From positions 109,855,314 to 109,919,313 of the forward strand of contig OY755042.1 of assembly GCA_963576565.1 (NCBI GenBank): 64,000 nt of DNA. The letters are read 5' to 3'. Source of the DNA: Aspidapion aeneum (taxonomy: Eukaryota > Arthropoda > Insecta > Coleoptera > Brentidae). The notes under the pieces were generated by a model. That model searched no databases and was not told the origin of the DNA. It was given only the letters and a program-made list of their open reading frames with translations. How positions within the stretch are numbered: the first letter of the stretch is position 1; every line of letters starts with the position of its first letter. The position numbers were made by a program, and so were the translations under genes. Shown piece after piece: positions 51,571 to 62,945 of the stretch.

Positions 51571-54500
51571 CTAAAAGGGGGTAATAAATTAAAAGCTACT
51601 CGTGTAATGAGTTGTTCTGGCTCGAAGGACCAATATCCGGCTCGAAGGACCAATACTCTGCTCGAACGATCTAAGCCGTACACTGCACTAGAGAGACCGC
51701 TTATAAAAGCTGAAGTCTAAAAGGGGGTAATAAATTAAAAACTACTGTAATGAGTTGTTCTGGCTCAAAGGACCAATATCCGGCTCGAAGGACCAATACT
51801 CTGCTCGAACGATCTAAGCCGTACACTGCACTAGAGAGACCGCTTATAAAAGCTGAAGTCTAAAAAGGGGTAATAAATTAAAAACTACTCGTGTAATGAG
51901 TTGTTCTGGCTCAAAGGACCAATATCCGGCTCGAAGGACCAATACTCTGCTCGAACGATCTAAGCCGTACACTGCACTAGAGAGACTGCTTATAAAAGCT
52001 GAAGTCTAAAAGGGGGTAATAAATTAAAAACTACTCGTGTAATGAGTTGTTCTGGCTCAAAGGACCAATATCCGGCTCGAAGGACCAATACTCTGCTCGA
52101 ACGATCTAAGCCGTACACTGCACTAGAGAGACCGCTTATAAAAGCTGAAGTCTAAAAGGGGGTAATAAATTAAAAACTACTCGTGTAATGAGTTGTTCTG
52201 GCTCAAAGGACCAATATCCGGCTCGAAGGACCAATACTCTGCTCGAACGATCTAAGCCGTACACTGCACTAGAGAGACCGCTTATAAAAGCTGAAGTCTA
52301 AAATGGGGTAATAAATTAAAAACTACTAGTGTAATGAGTTGTTCTGGCTCAAAGGACCAATATCCGGCTCGAAGGACCAATACTCTGCTCGAACGATCTA
52401 AGCCGTACACTGCACTAGAGAGACCGCTTATAAAAGCTGAAGTCTAAAAGGGGGTAATAAATTAAAAACTACTCGTGTAATGAGTTGTTCTGGCTCGAAG
52501 GACCAATATCCGGCTCGAGGGACCAATACTCTGCTCGAACGATCTACGCCGTACACTGCACTAGAGAGACCGCTTATAAAAGCTAAAGTCTAAAAGGGGG
52601 TAATAAATTAAAAACTACTCGTGTAATGAGTTGTTCTGGCTCGAAGGACCAATATCCGGCTCGAAGGACCAATACTCTGCTCGAACGATCTAAGCCGTAC
52701 ATTGCACTAGAGAGACCGCTTATAAAAGCTGAAGTCTAAAAGGGGGTAATAAATTAATAACTACTCGTGTAATGAGTTGTTCTGGCTCGAAGGACCAATA
52801 TCCGGCTCGAGGGACCAATACTCTGCTCGAACGACTAATAGCTGGCTTGAAAAGCCATCATTTTTTCTAGCCGTAATTTAATACAGTGAAATGGACCAAA
52901 ATTATACAAGTACCTGTTTGGAGTTCGGTCAGTTTTTAGTGCGATCAACTTTCATCAATATTTGGTGCTATTTTAATATTTTCTGTGTGTTTTAAAGTAA
53001 AGTATAGTTACCGCTGTAGTTTGCAAGTCGACAATTCTCAGCAGATTTGGGTCCGTTCCAGCACAAACTATAAAGTCCTTTGAAGCATATCTTCCACAAT
53101 ACAACTAAAATAAATAATTAAGTATTACCTTAAAATTACAATTATTATGAGGAACATGAAAAAATTTATATATTTTAATTTGTTATAGAGACTATAACCA
53201 TTTTATGTCACAGTGTTTTTTGCCCCTATGAATATAATATCATTTCGTTTGCTTAGTAAGTAGCACCGAAAATTATATTTTTTTAAAATTAAATAATGGA
53301 GATACTAAAAAAAATAAATTGTCGCAATTTATTTGAAATCACAAAATAATCAACATTTGTTTGTCTAATGCTCAGAGTTTTCAGGTACTCTGTACATACT
53401 TGAAATTGTATTTTAAGTATTTACAAGTATGTACTTCACGTACTTTACTTAAAGTATAAATAAATTAGCAGTACCTATACTTAAACTATTTTTACAATGT
53501 ACTTGATTTTAAAATTCAAACAAGTTTCGTGGCTAATCGGGCAAAAACGAGTTTTACCTACGACAGCTCTTCTGTCTTTCAGGCCGGATCAACGCATATT
53601 GCATTTTTAACTTGCAAAAATGCAATATGCATTGATCCGGCCTGAAAGACAGAAGAGCTGTCGTAGGTCACGGACTATAGTTTGTTTTCTTTTATTTGTA
53701 TTCGATCTTTTCATTGATCGAAATGTCTAGCAGTTTTTCGCCTGCTTTTGTTTTTTGTTTCTCTCGTATCTTGGTAGATGGCGCTTCTTGCGATAGTTTT
53801 CTCACTATTTACTTATGATTAGAGACAAAACCGTCTGATTAACTTCGCAAGAATTGTCACATCGACCTAGAAGTGTTCTGAGGAGTCCCATAAGGACGAA
53901 ACAGTTAACTGTCAACACTTATTAGGTGTCCATTAGATCTTGGATCCCCGTGAGGTTAAGCTTTCAAGCTATCCACGGAAAAATATGAGAGAAACAAAAA
54001 CTCCTTTTTGCCCGATTAGCCACGAAACTTGTTTGATTTTTAAATTCACGGGTACGAAATTCCATGTTTGTTAGTACTTGATTTTGTCAAGTAAAGCTCT
54101 TCAAGTACACTAAAATGTCTTTTAAGTAAAAGACTAAGTAGTCTTAGGGAACATTAATAGATTACGTAATGCAAAAATTCAAGATTTTTTACCCCCTCTT
54201 CCGTAACGCAGTTTCAAGAAAAAACATTAACTGTAACGCAAGGCTCAATCTCCTACCCCCTTTAGCGTTACGTAAATCAGCAATAGTCCCTTATTACTTG
54301 ATAATTAAAGTACATTTTAAGAAATAAAAAACATCTTAATATATCTACTGTGTGCAGGGTGGGCCAAATTCAATGTTTTTTGCTGGTTTTAGGTATTTCT
54401 AGCCGAGAGACACAAAAACGAGTGGACATGTCCTGTGCTTGATTTTCGAGACGTCTTCAAATATCAAAACCGCTTCTTGATAAACCTCGTAGTTTTTTAG

Positions 54501-57500
54501 CTACTACTACTTTTAGGGGATTTTGAAAAGTCTGCATTTATGGAGGTTCGGTTCGGTTCGGTTCGGTTCGGTTCGGTTTTTTTAATTATGAAAATTTCAT
54601 TTTGGTGTAAGATGCTTTTTTGCAGGTTTTTTTTATGAGAACCCTCAGATATATTATTATTACTCTAAGTGAGAACCCAACTGTCAAACTAAATTTTATG
54701 CGTCACTCTTAGTTTTTGAGATATTACAAAAAGTTTAAATTTTCTTACGTAATGACTCATTTTTTATTTTATTATGTCATAAATATCTTGAAAACTGCGA
54801 AACGAACTGTCATTTATGACATATCGTTAAACAGAAAATTTGACGTAGATTTCAAAACATAAACAAAAAATGAGTCATTCCATAAGAAAATTTAAACTTT
54901 TTAATATCTCAAAAACTAAAAGTGACAGATAAAAATTAGTTTGACAGTTGGATTCTTCTTAAAAAACCTGTGAAAAAGCATCTTACACCAAAATGAAATT
55001 TTCATAAATAAAAAAGTTATTGGGCAACTCCATAAATGCAGACTTTTCAAAATCCCCTTGTAGCTAAAAAACCACGAGGTTTATCAAGAAGCGGTTTTGA
55101 TATTTGAAGACGTCTCGAAAATCGAGCCCAGGACATGTCCACTTGTTTTTGTGTCTCTCGGCTAGAAATACCTAAAACCAGCAAAAAACATCGAATTTGG
55201 CCAACTCTGTACTTGTACTTTAACACCAGTATTTACTAAAGGGTCTACAGTGCTAAGTGCTACAATCCTAGGTCTAAAAGTCTACATTTTGGTTGAAGGT
55301 TTAACTTATTTTTCCCGTGAATGCAATAGTTTTTAATATTTATATAAATTGTTCATAAATACCTTGCGATATGGGTAATCTTTTTTCGTTGTAACAAAGA
55401 CATTATTTCCTCACAATGGTTGGAAATAAATAAAAATAATATAATATTTTGGTTTAAAAATGGTGACCATATTTAAACCTCCGAACGTCACTAGGAAATG
55501 TCGAATAAAAACGGTGTAAGTCAGTGTCAGCTGTCCGCTATATTTTACATGTTAATTTTTTAGAGAAGCTAGCGATGATTAAACCGATGTTCGATTGTTT
55601 TAGTGGATGTGTAATTGAAAAGGGATTCTAATATATCTTGTGCTTTTTACAGTATTTAAATATTAATACGGTAATGCATTTACAGATATAGTTTTGAGTT
55701 ATTTATGTATTATTTAGCTTTGAAAATGTTTGTATATAAGTTTTTTTATCAGTCATGGATTATCTCTACTGTTTTTCGAACTTTAAAGCACCCCTATGCG
55801 GTACTACAATTTGAGAGTATTTTTAACGGGAATCCTACGACTGCACAGACTAAATTTCCAAAAAATTTCGTTACAAATTTTTTATGTGGTTTTTATACAG
55901 GGTGTTCGGCACATGAACCGTCAAAATCATTTGGGATATTGTTGGGGTCATTTGCTACCTTTTCAACCTTGGAACTTGGGTCCTTAGAGTCACGGCTAAA
56001 GAGATATGAAGTTTTTAATTTTTTTTCTCAAATTACCCAAAATCCCACCTTTATACCCTCGTAAACTTTTTATTAATGTCTGGAAAAACACCATTTTTTT
56101 TATAATTCTGTAATCTTTTGCTACTTCAACTAATTAAGAGATTTGTTAAAATTTATGTACCAAAGGGACATACGAGGTTTTTTATTGAAGAACATTAGTG
56201 ATTTTGTGAAAGAAAATCAATTTCAAAATTAAACATTAAAAAAAGTATCGACACTTGGAACTTCATTTTCTTTTAAAACCTCTAGTTGATTACCTTTCTA
56301 ACGGTATGCTTCACATTGATTAAAAAAAACAATTCTGCTTTAAAATACGGATATTCTGTGAGACGGGCAATACTCGTTCGGACTTGATAAGAAAAACAAT
56401 TTGATGTTTATGATCGTTTCTAACAAAATTTATACATAAATAACACAATACATTATTGTTAAAAGTTTAACTTTTGTTTAAGTAGGTAAACGATCATAAA
56501 CATCAAATTGTTTTCTTACCAATTCCGAACGAGTCTCGCCCTTCTGACGGAATATCCGTATTTTAAAGCAGAAATGTTTTTTTATCAATGTGTAGCATAC
56601 CGTTAGAAAGGTAATCAACTAAAGAAGTTTTTAAAAGAAAATGCAGTTCTCAATTGTCGATACTTTTTTTGATTTTTAATTTTGAAATTGATTTTCTTTC
56701 ACAAAATCACTAATGTTCTTCAATAAAAAACCTCGTATGTCCCTTTGGTACATCAATTTTAACAAATCTATTAATTGGTTGAAGAAGCATAAGATTACAG
56801 AATTATTTTTTAAAAAATGGTGCTTTTCCAGATATTAATAAAAAGCTTACGAGGGTTTAAAGGTGGGATTTTGGATAATTTGAGAAAAAAAAATTAAAAA
56901 TTCATATCTCTTAGGACCCAAGTTCCAAGATTGAAAAGGTAGCAAATGACCCCAACAATATCCCAAAAAATTTTGACGGTTCATGTGCCGAACACCCTGT
57001 ATATTTCTAAAGTTAATTTGAATTTATATGAGATGAAACTCAATGAGAAATGATTACTAGCATATTGCGCATTAGGGTGAACCAAATCTTTGCAGCTATT
57101 TGACCTGTAAGTATTAAAAAAATACACTTAAACCGGAAGGTATCAAGTCTATAGACTCGATACTTAAACCCGGTCTAAAATGCTAAGTTTTAAGGTCTTA
57201 GTAAATACTAGTGTAAGTGTTTTAATAATGTACTTGCTCTGCTTAAGCTTACCTTGCTGTTGTAAATATCAGGCTCCAAACAATACAATCTTTTGCCACT
57301 TCCATAGTCAAACACTTGTATAGGGTCATGTCTTTGCCATGCGCAGCACAAAACCTAAACAATAAAAATATATACAGTATGTCCTCCTGAATTCAGAGGA
57401 ATCATATGGAAAACACGTTTCCGACCGTTTTTTTAAATTCGTACTAAAAATACCCAAAAACACCTCTGTTACCTTTAAATTAAAATACCCTGTATCATGC

Positions 57501-60500
57501 AGCATACCGTTTTACAATTAATTTAAAAATATACAGTATGTCCCCCTAAGTTGGAATCATATGGAAAACTTTTTTATTATTACTTTTAGGAAAAAAAGTT
57601 ATTCTTCATAAAAAGTTCTGCATTATCTAAAACCTAGAATACAGTCATAAAATATCAAATTTTTTCAGTGGTATACGAGGTTTGTCAAAAAATATGAGTT
57701 TTACTCAAGAGTAAAGTACCTTTAAATTTGACAATATCGAAAAATGTTACAAAAAAAATTTGATCAGAGTTAAAAATTACGTTTAAATATGCAATTAAAT
57801 TGCATTTAAATTAAAACTTCAGATTATTTTATTTTTTACTAATATTTCTATTTTGAGTGAACATGTATGAACTTATTTCGCGTTTTAATTGCAAAATTAT
57901 TAGAAAACATCGAGAAACTATAAGGTTATCATGTGTTTCGTAATCACAAGAGATACATGTTCATTCAAAATAGAAATATTAGTAAAAAATAAAATAATCT
58001 GAAGTTTTAATTTAAATGGATGTACATGCATATTTGAACGTAATTTTTAATTCTGAACTTTTTTTAGTAACATTTTTCGATGTCAAATTTAAAGGTACAG
58101 GGTGATTTTTTATAATTGCAAGATCGCTATAACTCGGTTATTATTGGGAGTAGAAAGTTCAAACAAAAACTGTTCGGTTTGGTAATTTATGGCCACTTTA
58201 GACCGACCATTAGTATTTTTTTATAGGTTATAATATACAGGGGGCGACAATCAGATCAATTTTTTTAAAGGGAACATTCTATATATTTTTGTATTTTTAA
58301 GTTCCGCAAAAAATTAGCTTTACAGATATATGTAACACTATGGCTCTATCTTTGTTAGTTTTCGAGATATTGACGATTGAAATTCCGAAAATTAGCAAAT
58401 TTTAAATAGGTATACGGTGCGGAGTATTTAACGTGTAGACTGTAAATAACAAACCGAAACAATATTGACTGACAGTTTGATAAATATAAATAATCATCTT
58501 TGTCAATTTTCAATGTCATTAGGTATGCACACATCTTAATATTGTTTGTGACTTGTCACAGGAAATACTCCGCACCGTATTTAAAATTTGCTAATTTTCG
58601 GAATTTCAATCGTCAATATCTCGAAAACTAACAAAGATAGAGCCATAGTGTTACATATATCTGTAAAGCTAATTTTTTGCGGAACTTAAAAATACAAAAA
58701 TATATAGGGTGTTCCCTTTAAAAAAATTGATCTGATTGTCGCCCCCTGTATATTACAACCTATAAAAAAATACTAATGGTGGGCCTAAAGTGGCCATAAT
58801 TTACCAAACCGAATAGTTTTTGCTTGAACTTTCTACTCCCAATAATAACCGAGTTATAGCGATCTTGCAATTATAAAAAATCACCCTGTACTTTACTCTT
58901 GAGCAAAACTCATATTTTTTGACAAACCTCGTATACCATTGAAAAAATTTGATATTTGATGACTGTATTCTAGGTTTTAGATAATGCAGAACTTTTTATG
59001 AAGAATAACTTTTTTTCCTAAAATTAATAATAAAAAAGGTTTTCATATGATTCCAACTTAGGGGGACATACTGTATATTTTTTTAATTAATTGTAAAACG
59101 GTATGCTGCATAATACAGGGTATTTTAATTTAAAGGTAACAGAGGTGTTTTTTGGGTATTTTTAGTACGAATTTAAAAAAACGCTCGGAAACGTGTTTCA
59201 CGAACATCGAAAAAAACGCTCGGACACGTCGATTTTGTTTGCGAGGGGGACACTTTTTGGCTATCTTGACATTTTTGTAGCACGAACCCCTTTCAAGGGG
59301 TATACTTTACCCCTATATTTTGAATAGGAAAAGTGGGTCTAGTGATAACTTGTTTTGAACCGTGTAAAAATTTCGAAAATCGATCGATTAGTTTTTGAGA
59401 AATTTGCTTTCAAATTTTCAAATTTAACATGGAGTGATAAAAGAAAAATTAAATCTAAAAGATATAAAATTCTAATAAAATTTTTATTTTATCGGTCCAT
59501 GTTAAATTTGAAAGTTTTAAAGGCAATATCTCAAAAACTAATGGATAGATTTTTGAAATTTTTACACGGTTGTAAGGACATTCCAAAGGCGTTCGACACA
59601 AGGTACCACTAGATCCACTTTCTAACTAACTAGCTAAACTAAACTAACTAACAAAACTCATATTTTTTGACAAACCTCGTATACCACTGAAAAAAAATTG
59701 ATATTTGATGACTGTTTCTAGGTTTTAGATAATGCAGAACTTTTTATGAAGAATAACTTTTTTTCCTAAAATTAATAATAAAAAAGTTTTCCATATGATT
59801 CCAACTTAGGGGGACATACTGTATATTTTTTTAATTAATTGTAAAACGGTATGCTGCATAATACAGGGTATTTTAATTTAAAGGTAACAGAGGTGTTTTT
59901 TGGGTATTTTTAGTTCGAATTTTAAAAAAACGCTCGGAAACGTGTTTCACGAACATCGAAAAAAACGCTCGGACACGTTGATTTTGTTTGCGAGGGGGAC
60001 CCTTTTTGGCTATCTTGACATTTTTGTAGCACGAACCCCTTTCAAGGGGTATACTTTACCCCTATATTTTGAATAGGAAAAGTGGGTCTAGTGATAACTT
60101 GTTTTGAACCGTGTAAAAATTTCGAAAATCGATCGATTAGTTTTTGAGAAATTTGTTTTAAATTTAACATGATATGGTGATAAAATAAAAATTAAATCTA
60201 AAAGAGACAAAATTCTATTAAAGTATTTATTTTATCAGTCCATGTTAAATTTGAAAGTTTTGAAGGCAATTATCTCAAAAATTAATGGATAGATTTTTGA
60301 AATTTTTACACGGTTGTAAGGACATTCAAAAGGCGTTCGACACAAGGTACCACTAGACCCACTTTCCCTATTCAAAATATAGGGGTAAAGTATACCCCTC
60401 GAAGGGGGTTCGTGCTACAAAAATTTCAAGATAGCAAAAAAGTGTCCCCCTCGCAAACAAAATCGACGCGTCCGAGCGGTTCGCCAAATTTGCACTCTAA

Positions 60501-62945
60501 ATACCCAAAAGAGCTCTGTTTCGATGTTCGTGAAACACCCTGTATAACAGCAGTGTTTTCAACCCCTTAAGTGCCAGTAGCACATCATGACTACATTTAA
60601 AATCAAGTTTTCTAATTTCCGAATTGAATTTGCCACTAAAACGCTCATTTCTAGCATGGCGTTGCAATGACGTCACAGCGCAGTAAACTTGCGGACAGAC
60701 ACGCGGCATTCAAGTGTTTATTTGTTTTTGGTCTCTGTTTTTACTGTTTTTTATGTAAAAAAATGTCCTATAAGTGGTGTGTAGTGCCTCAGTGTTCGAA
60801 TACTACCATAAAAATACCTGAAAAACTATTTATTCATGTGCCCACAGCAGTAAAAGAACGGAAAAAAAAGCTAGAACTTGCTCGAAGAGACCCAAGGACC
60901 TTATCTACACTTTACATTTGTGAAGATCACTTTGATGTGAGTATAACTAAATTGTTCCTATTAATTTTTCTTACGTTGTCTATAATATATATATATATAA
61001 CTATTTCGTAAATGACGATGAAATTTTTGAGGTTATGTTTATTACAAGGGGTAAACAACTATAATAGGCAGAAAGGTGTACAAATTTTTAGGCGGTGCTA
61101 AGCAATTATTAGGCAGGACTAGGGAGTACCTCTAAATGCAGGATTAGGCAGTGCACATGCAGGCTAAATGTAGGACTGAGCAGTGCATATACAAGACTAG
61201 GCACTACATAGGCAGGACTAGGCAGTACCTACGCAGGACTATGCAGTGTAACCTATGCCGTACTTCAAGTATTGTATTTTTAACGTTTCTAAATTCCGCA
61301 GAACAAAAATCACTGTTGCTTTGCCAACAACAGCCTGCCACCATAAAGGAATTCAGCATTGGCAAGTTGGAGCTATCGGCTTTGGAGAAACTGTTTTCCA
61401 TTGAAAATGCTTTTTTTAAGCAAAACACAAAATAAAATCTAATTTAGGACGATACTTCGCACTTTAAACCAAAGCAAACATTACCATCCATAAGAAAATA
61501 ACACAGAAAATAGGTTTGTTCGAGGCGTTTACTGTTTTGTGACGTCACTAGCAGCTGATTGGTAGATCGCCTGTTTTGAATCACATGACTAATTGTTTTA
61601 CTTCAATGAATTTATTTAATTAAAAGAACTATGAATTTGAGAAAAAATTAAACAAAAAAATTTGTTTTTAGCATTCCCAAGACCTACAGAGATATCTAAA
61701 AATAAATATATATTTATTTTTTACTACTGTCAAACACCCTATTATAGCTAAAAGACCAGTTGACAGTATTGCCAACTTTCTTTTAAATCCATTCAGCGGT
61801 CACGACGAAATTGCTAAGAGTTCCAAATTCAAAAGCATTTATTCATCTAAAGCTTAAAATCTAGTACAAACATTTTTAGCTTATCAGACTAGACAGAGAA
61901 AATAATACCTAATCTTGCCATTGCAACGTGGGTTGGAAAAATAAAAACACTATGTATAAAATGAACATACCTCTGTCCCTTTCTGGTTAATATCGATACC
62001 CTCCCCACACATATGGATTTTAGACAAATGTCTAATCGCGTGTGGTTGTCTTAGATCCCAAAACTGCACGACATCATCCCATCCACCTGTCAACAACTCG
62101 TAGTTATTCTTCGGATGAAAACAAGCTGCGAACACCCTGGACATGTGACCATCGTGAATGTTTTGGTTATCACTAAAAAAATTTTTTTCGGATCAGAAAA
62201 GAAGAAATTGGGGTCTTTATTTTCTTCAAATATGTCATACCTACCATATACGTAATATTCCAATACTCCCTGTTACCTATTTACACAATGGTTGGCGTTT
62301 GATGCAAACATTCAGAAATAAAGGTACGAAAAATGCACAGATACCAAATTTACATAGATAGAGTTTTTGTCAACTGTACGCCGATGATTTGACGTAACGA
62401 ATACAAGAATAAAATAATATTTATGCGTAAAAGTATAACCAATCAGGACATTTTATCTTAAGGACCGCAAAAAGGATAGACTTATACGCATTGATATTGC
62501 TGTTTCAAATATATTTGCATTCTGCATCGTAAGGGACCGTAGGTATTGCAATAATACATACTATATGGAAATAATATGCATATGTCTTTGAAAGCAACCA
62601 ATCAGGTCTTTTTTGCTTAAAGACCCCAAGGCCCTCATGTTTGCATCATGAATGGGCAGTTACCGTGGGTATTGGAATATTATGTATATGATACCATAGA
62701 AATAATAGAAATTAACCTTCGAACTAATTACTTTTCACACCAATGGTTTGCTTACCTAGCACACAAAACTCTTTCCTGCGTTTTGGTTTCTTCGTCGTAA
62801 AACAAAACTTTCAAATCGTCACCATAAGTGACGAATTTTGGAAATCTTGGATGGTAAGTGATTCCAAACGTTTGACGTTTTTCACGAATGGTGTACAAAC
62901 ACTGGTTGAAATTGTAGCTCCAGCATTTGACATAGCCATTAGCAT
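51394..62945 (-). CDS. WD40-repeat protein, 5'-truncated, last five exons
   Basis: Exons in transcript order: 62756-62945, 61971-62172, 57253-57354, 53012-53104 and 51394-51570, about 253 residues before TAA. All boundaries are AG/GT and all phases agree. Visible WD-repeat elements are ANGYVKCWSY, the GDDLKVLFYD strand, HMSRVFAACFHPKNN followed by LLTGGWDDVVQFWDLRQP, then DPIQVFDYGSGKRLY, FIVCAGTDPNLLRIVDLQ and a last strand IAFVSAKKVYQIDFL. This is a beta-propeller scaffold; I do not recognise the specific family member, and WD40 proteins have too many roles to infer one. The 5' exons lie beyond 64000. The gene runs toward slingshot, stops about 6 kb apart. The last intron carries the nine-unit splice-site array. 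Confidence 0.88.
51522..52833 (-). repeat. Nine-unit 146-bp tandem array repeating an exon start and its splice acceptor
   Basis: Units begin at about 51522, 51668, 51811, 51957, 52103, 52249, 52395, 52541 and 52687, spaced 143-146 bases and nearly identical. On the minus strand each holds a pyrimidine run, TTTTAG and then 49 bases equal to the start of the last WD40 exon, followed by intron-like sequence with two GGACCAATA-type subrepeats seen on the plus strand. Only the unit at 51522 continues into the rest of the true exon. The array therefore arose by tandem duplication across an intron-exon junction. Confidence 0.9.
53012..53104 (-). CDS. WD40 gene exon 4 of those visible
   Basis: Acceptor ATTTTAG, donor GTAACT, exactly 31 codons, phase 0. 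It encodes LYCGRYASKDFIVCAGTDPN and ends LLRIVDLQTTA. Its donor faces the 146-bp repeat array 180 bases downstream. Confidence 0.88.
53520..54034. mobile_element. CAAGTTTCGTGG-family element, full length, with internal palindrome
   Basis: Begins CAAGTTTCGTGGCTAATCGG and ends in its inverse. Inside, 53558-53668 is a near-perfect hairpin built from GACAGCTCTTCTGTCTTTCA and its complement. It lies in an intron of the WD40 gene, about 400 bases upstream of exon 53012-53104 in transcript order. No coding capacity. Confidence 0.85.
54352..55214. repeat. Foldback with about 400-bp arms
   Basis: GGGCCAAATTCAATGTTTTT at the left, inverted near 55190. Shared arm segments include CGAGACGTCTTCAAATATC. 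Contains a GGTTC microsatellite on one side only. Lies in a WD40 gene intron. Confidence 0.88.
54545..54577. repeat. GGTTC microsatellite
   Basis: Six GGTTC units in the left arm of the foldback; absent from the right arm, so it expanded after the palindrome formed. Confidence 0.9.
55890..57005. repeat. Foldback with TATACAGGGTGTTCGG ends
   Basis: ATACAGGGTGTTCGGCACAT at the left, inverted at 56982-57003. Arms of about 520 bases (TTGGGATATTGTTGGGGTCA). The 119-codon frame from 55705 runs into this arm and is not a gene. Confidence 0.88.
57253..57354 (-). CDS. WD40 gene exon 3 of those visible
   Basis: Acceptor GTTTAG, donor GTAAGC, exactly 34 codons, phase 0. It encodes VLCCAWQRHDPIQVFDYGSG and ends LEPDIYNSK. 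It lies between the nested palindromes at 57370-60540 and the foldback at 55890-57005. Confidence 0.88.
57370..59190. repeat. Nested palindromes in WD40 gene intron
   Basis: The outer arms (ACAGTATGTCCYCCTAAGTT...) enclose two inner inverted repeats: 57716-58098 (GTACCTTTAAATTTGACA ends) and 58094-58893 (TACAGGGTGATTTTTTATAA ends), the second itself palindromic around 58500. Confidence 0.85.
58905..60360 (+). repeat. Tandem duplication of about 745 bp
   Basis: 58905-59645 is repeated at 59650-60360 (AACTCATATTTTTTGACAAA, CGCTCGGAAACGTGTTTCAC, CGAAAATCGATCGATTAG). An inverted partial third copy follows at 60360-60540. Confidence 0.88.
60763..60936 (+). CDS. THAP zinc-finger exon in copy 2
   Basis: MSYKWCVVPQCSNTTIKIPE to YICEDHFD, 58 codons, then GTGAGT. 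The invariant Trp of the domain is Lys here (ERKKKLELARRD), and three residues are missing before YICEDHF, so this copy is probably impaired compared with copy 1. Confidence 0.65.
61085..61260. repeat. GCAGGACTAGGCAGT minisatellite in THAP element 2
   Basis: Reverse-complement counterpart of 37150-37375 at the same place in the element, with a similar number of repeats. The 94-codon frame from 61151 crosses it. Confidence 0.8.
61971..62172 (-). CDS. WD40 gene exon 2 of those visible
   Basis: Acceptor TTTTTAG, donor GTATGT, one base plus 67 codons. It contains a textbook repeat: H-x-SRVFAACFHP, LLTGGWDDVVQFWDLR, then HAIRHLSKIHMCGEGIDI. The FWD dipeptide ending the repeat and the preceding GH are the defining features. 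Confidence 0.92.
62756..62945 (-). CDS. WD40 gene exon 1 of those visible
   Basis: Acceptor TTCTAG, donor GTAAGC, two bases plus 62 codons plus two bases. It reads ANGYVKCWSYNFNQCLYTIR to FVTYGDDLKVLFYDEETK and ends VLCAR. Alternating hydrophobic strands with GDD and FYD at strand ends are typical of WD repeats. Confidence 0.88.

Larger units (their letters stand above)
60585..61742 (+). mobile_element. THAP-domain element, copy 2
   Basis: The plus-strand counterpart of 36488-37875, inside a WD40 gene intron. Shared from CATGACTACATTTAAAATC to the AATAAATATATATTTATTT end. Missing the catalytic domain. Confidence 0.75.

Noticed and set aside
51522..52833. Array of promoters: each unit has TATAAAAG with CCAAT-like words upstream on the plus strand
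   Set aside because: TATAAAAG is the complement of coding sequence (CTTTTATA in the WD40 last exon), and the CCAAT words lie in the intron part. The exon-duplication origin explains the pattern.
55705..56064. 119-codon frame as a gene
   Set aside because: Most of it lies in the arm of a foldback element whose inverted arm carries the same sequence; the composition is non-coding.
61302..61435. Second exon of the THAP gene in copy 2
   Set aside because: The acceptor and long frame are visible, but the phase does not match the THAP exon donor, so a joined product is not supported.
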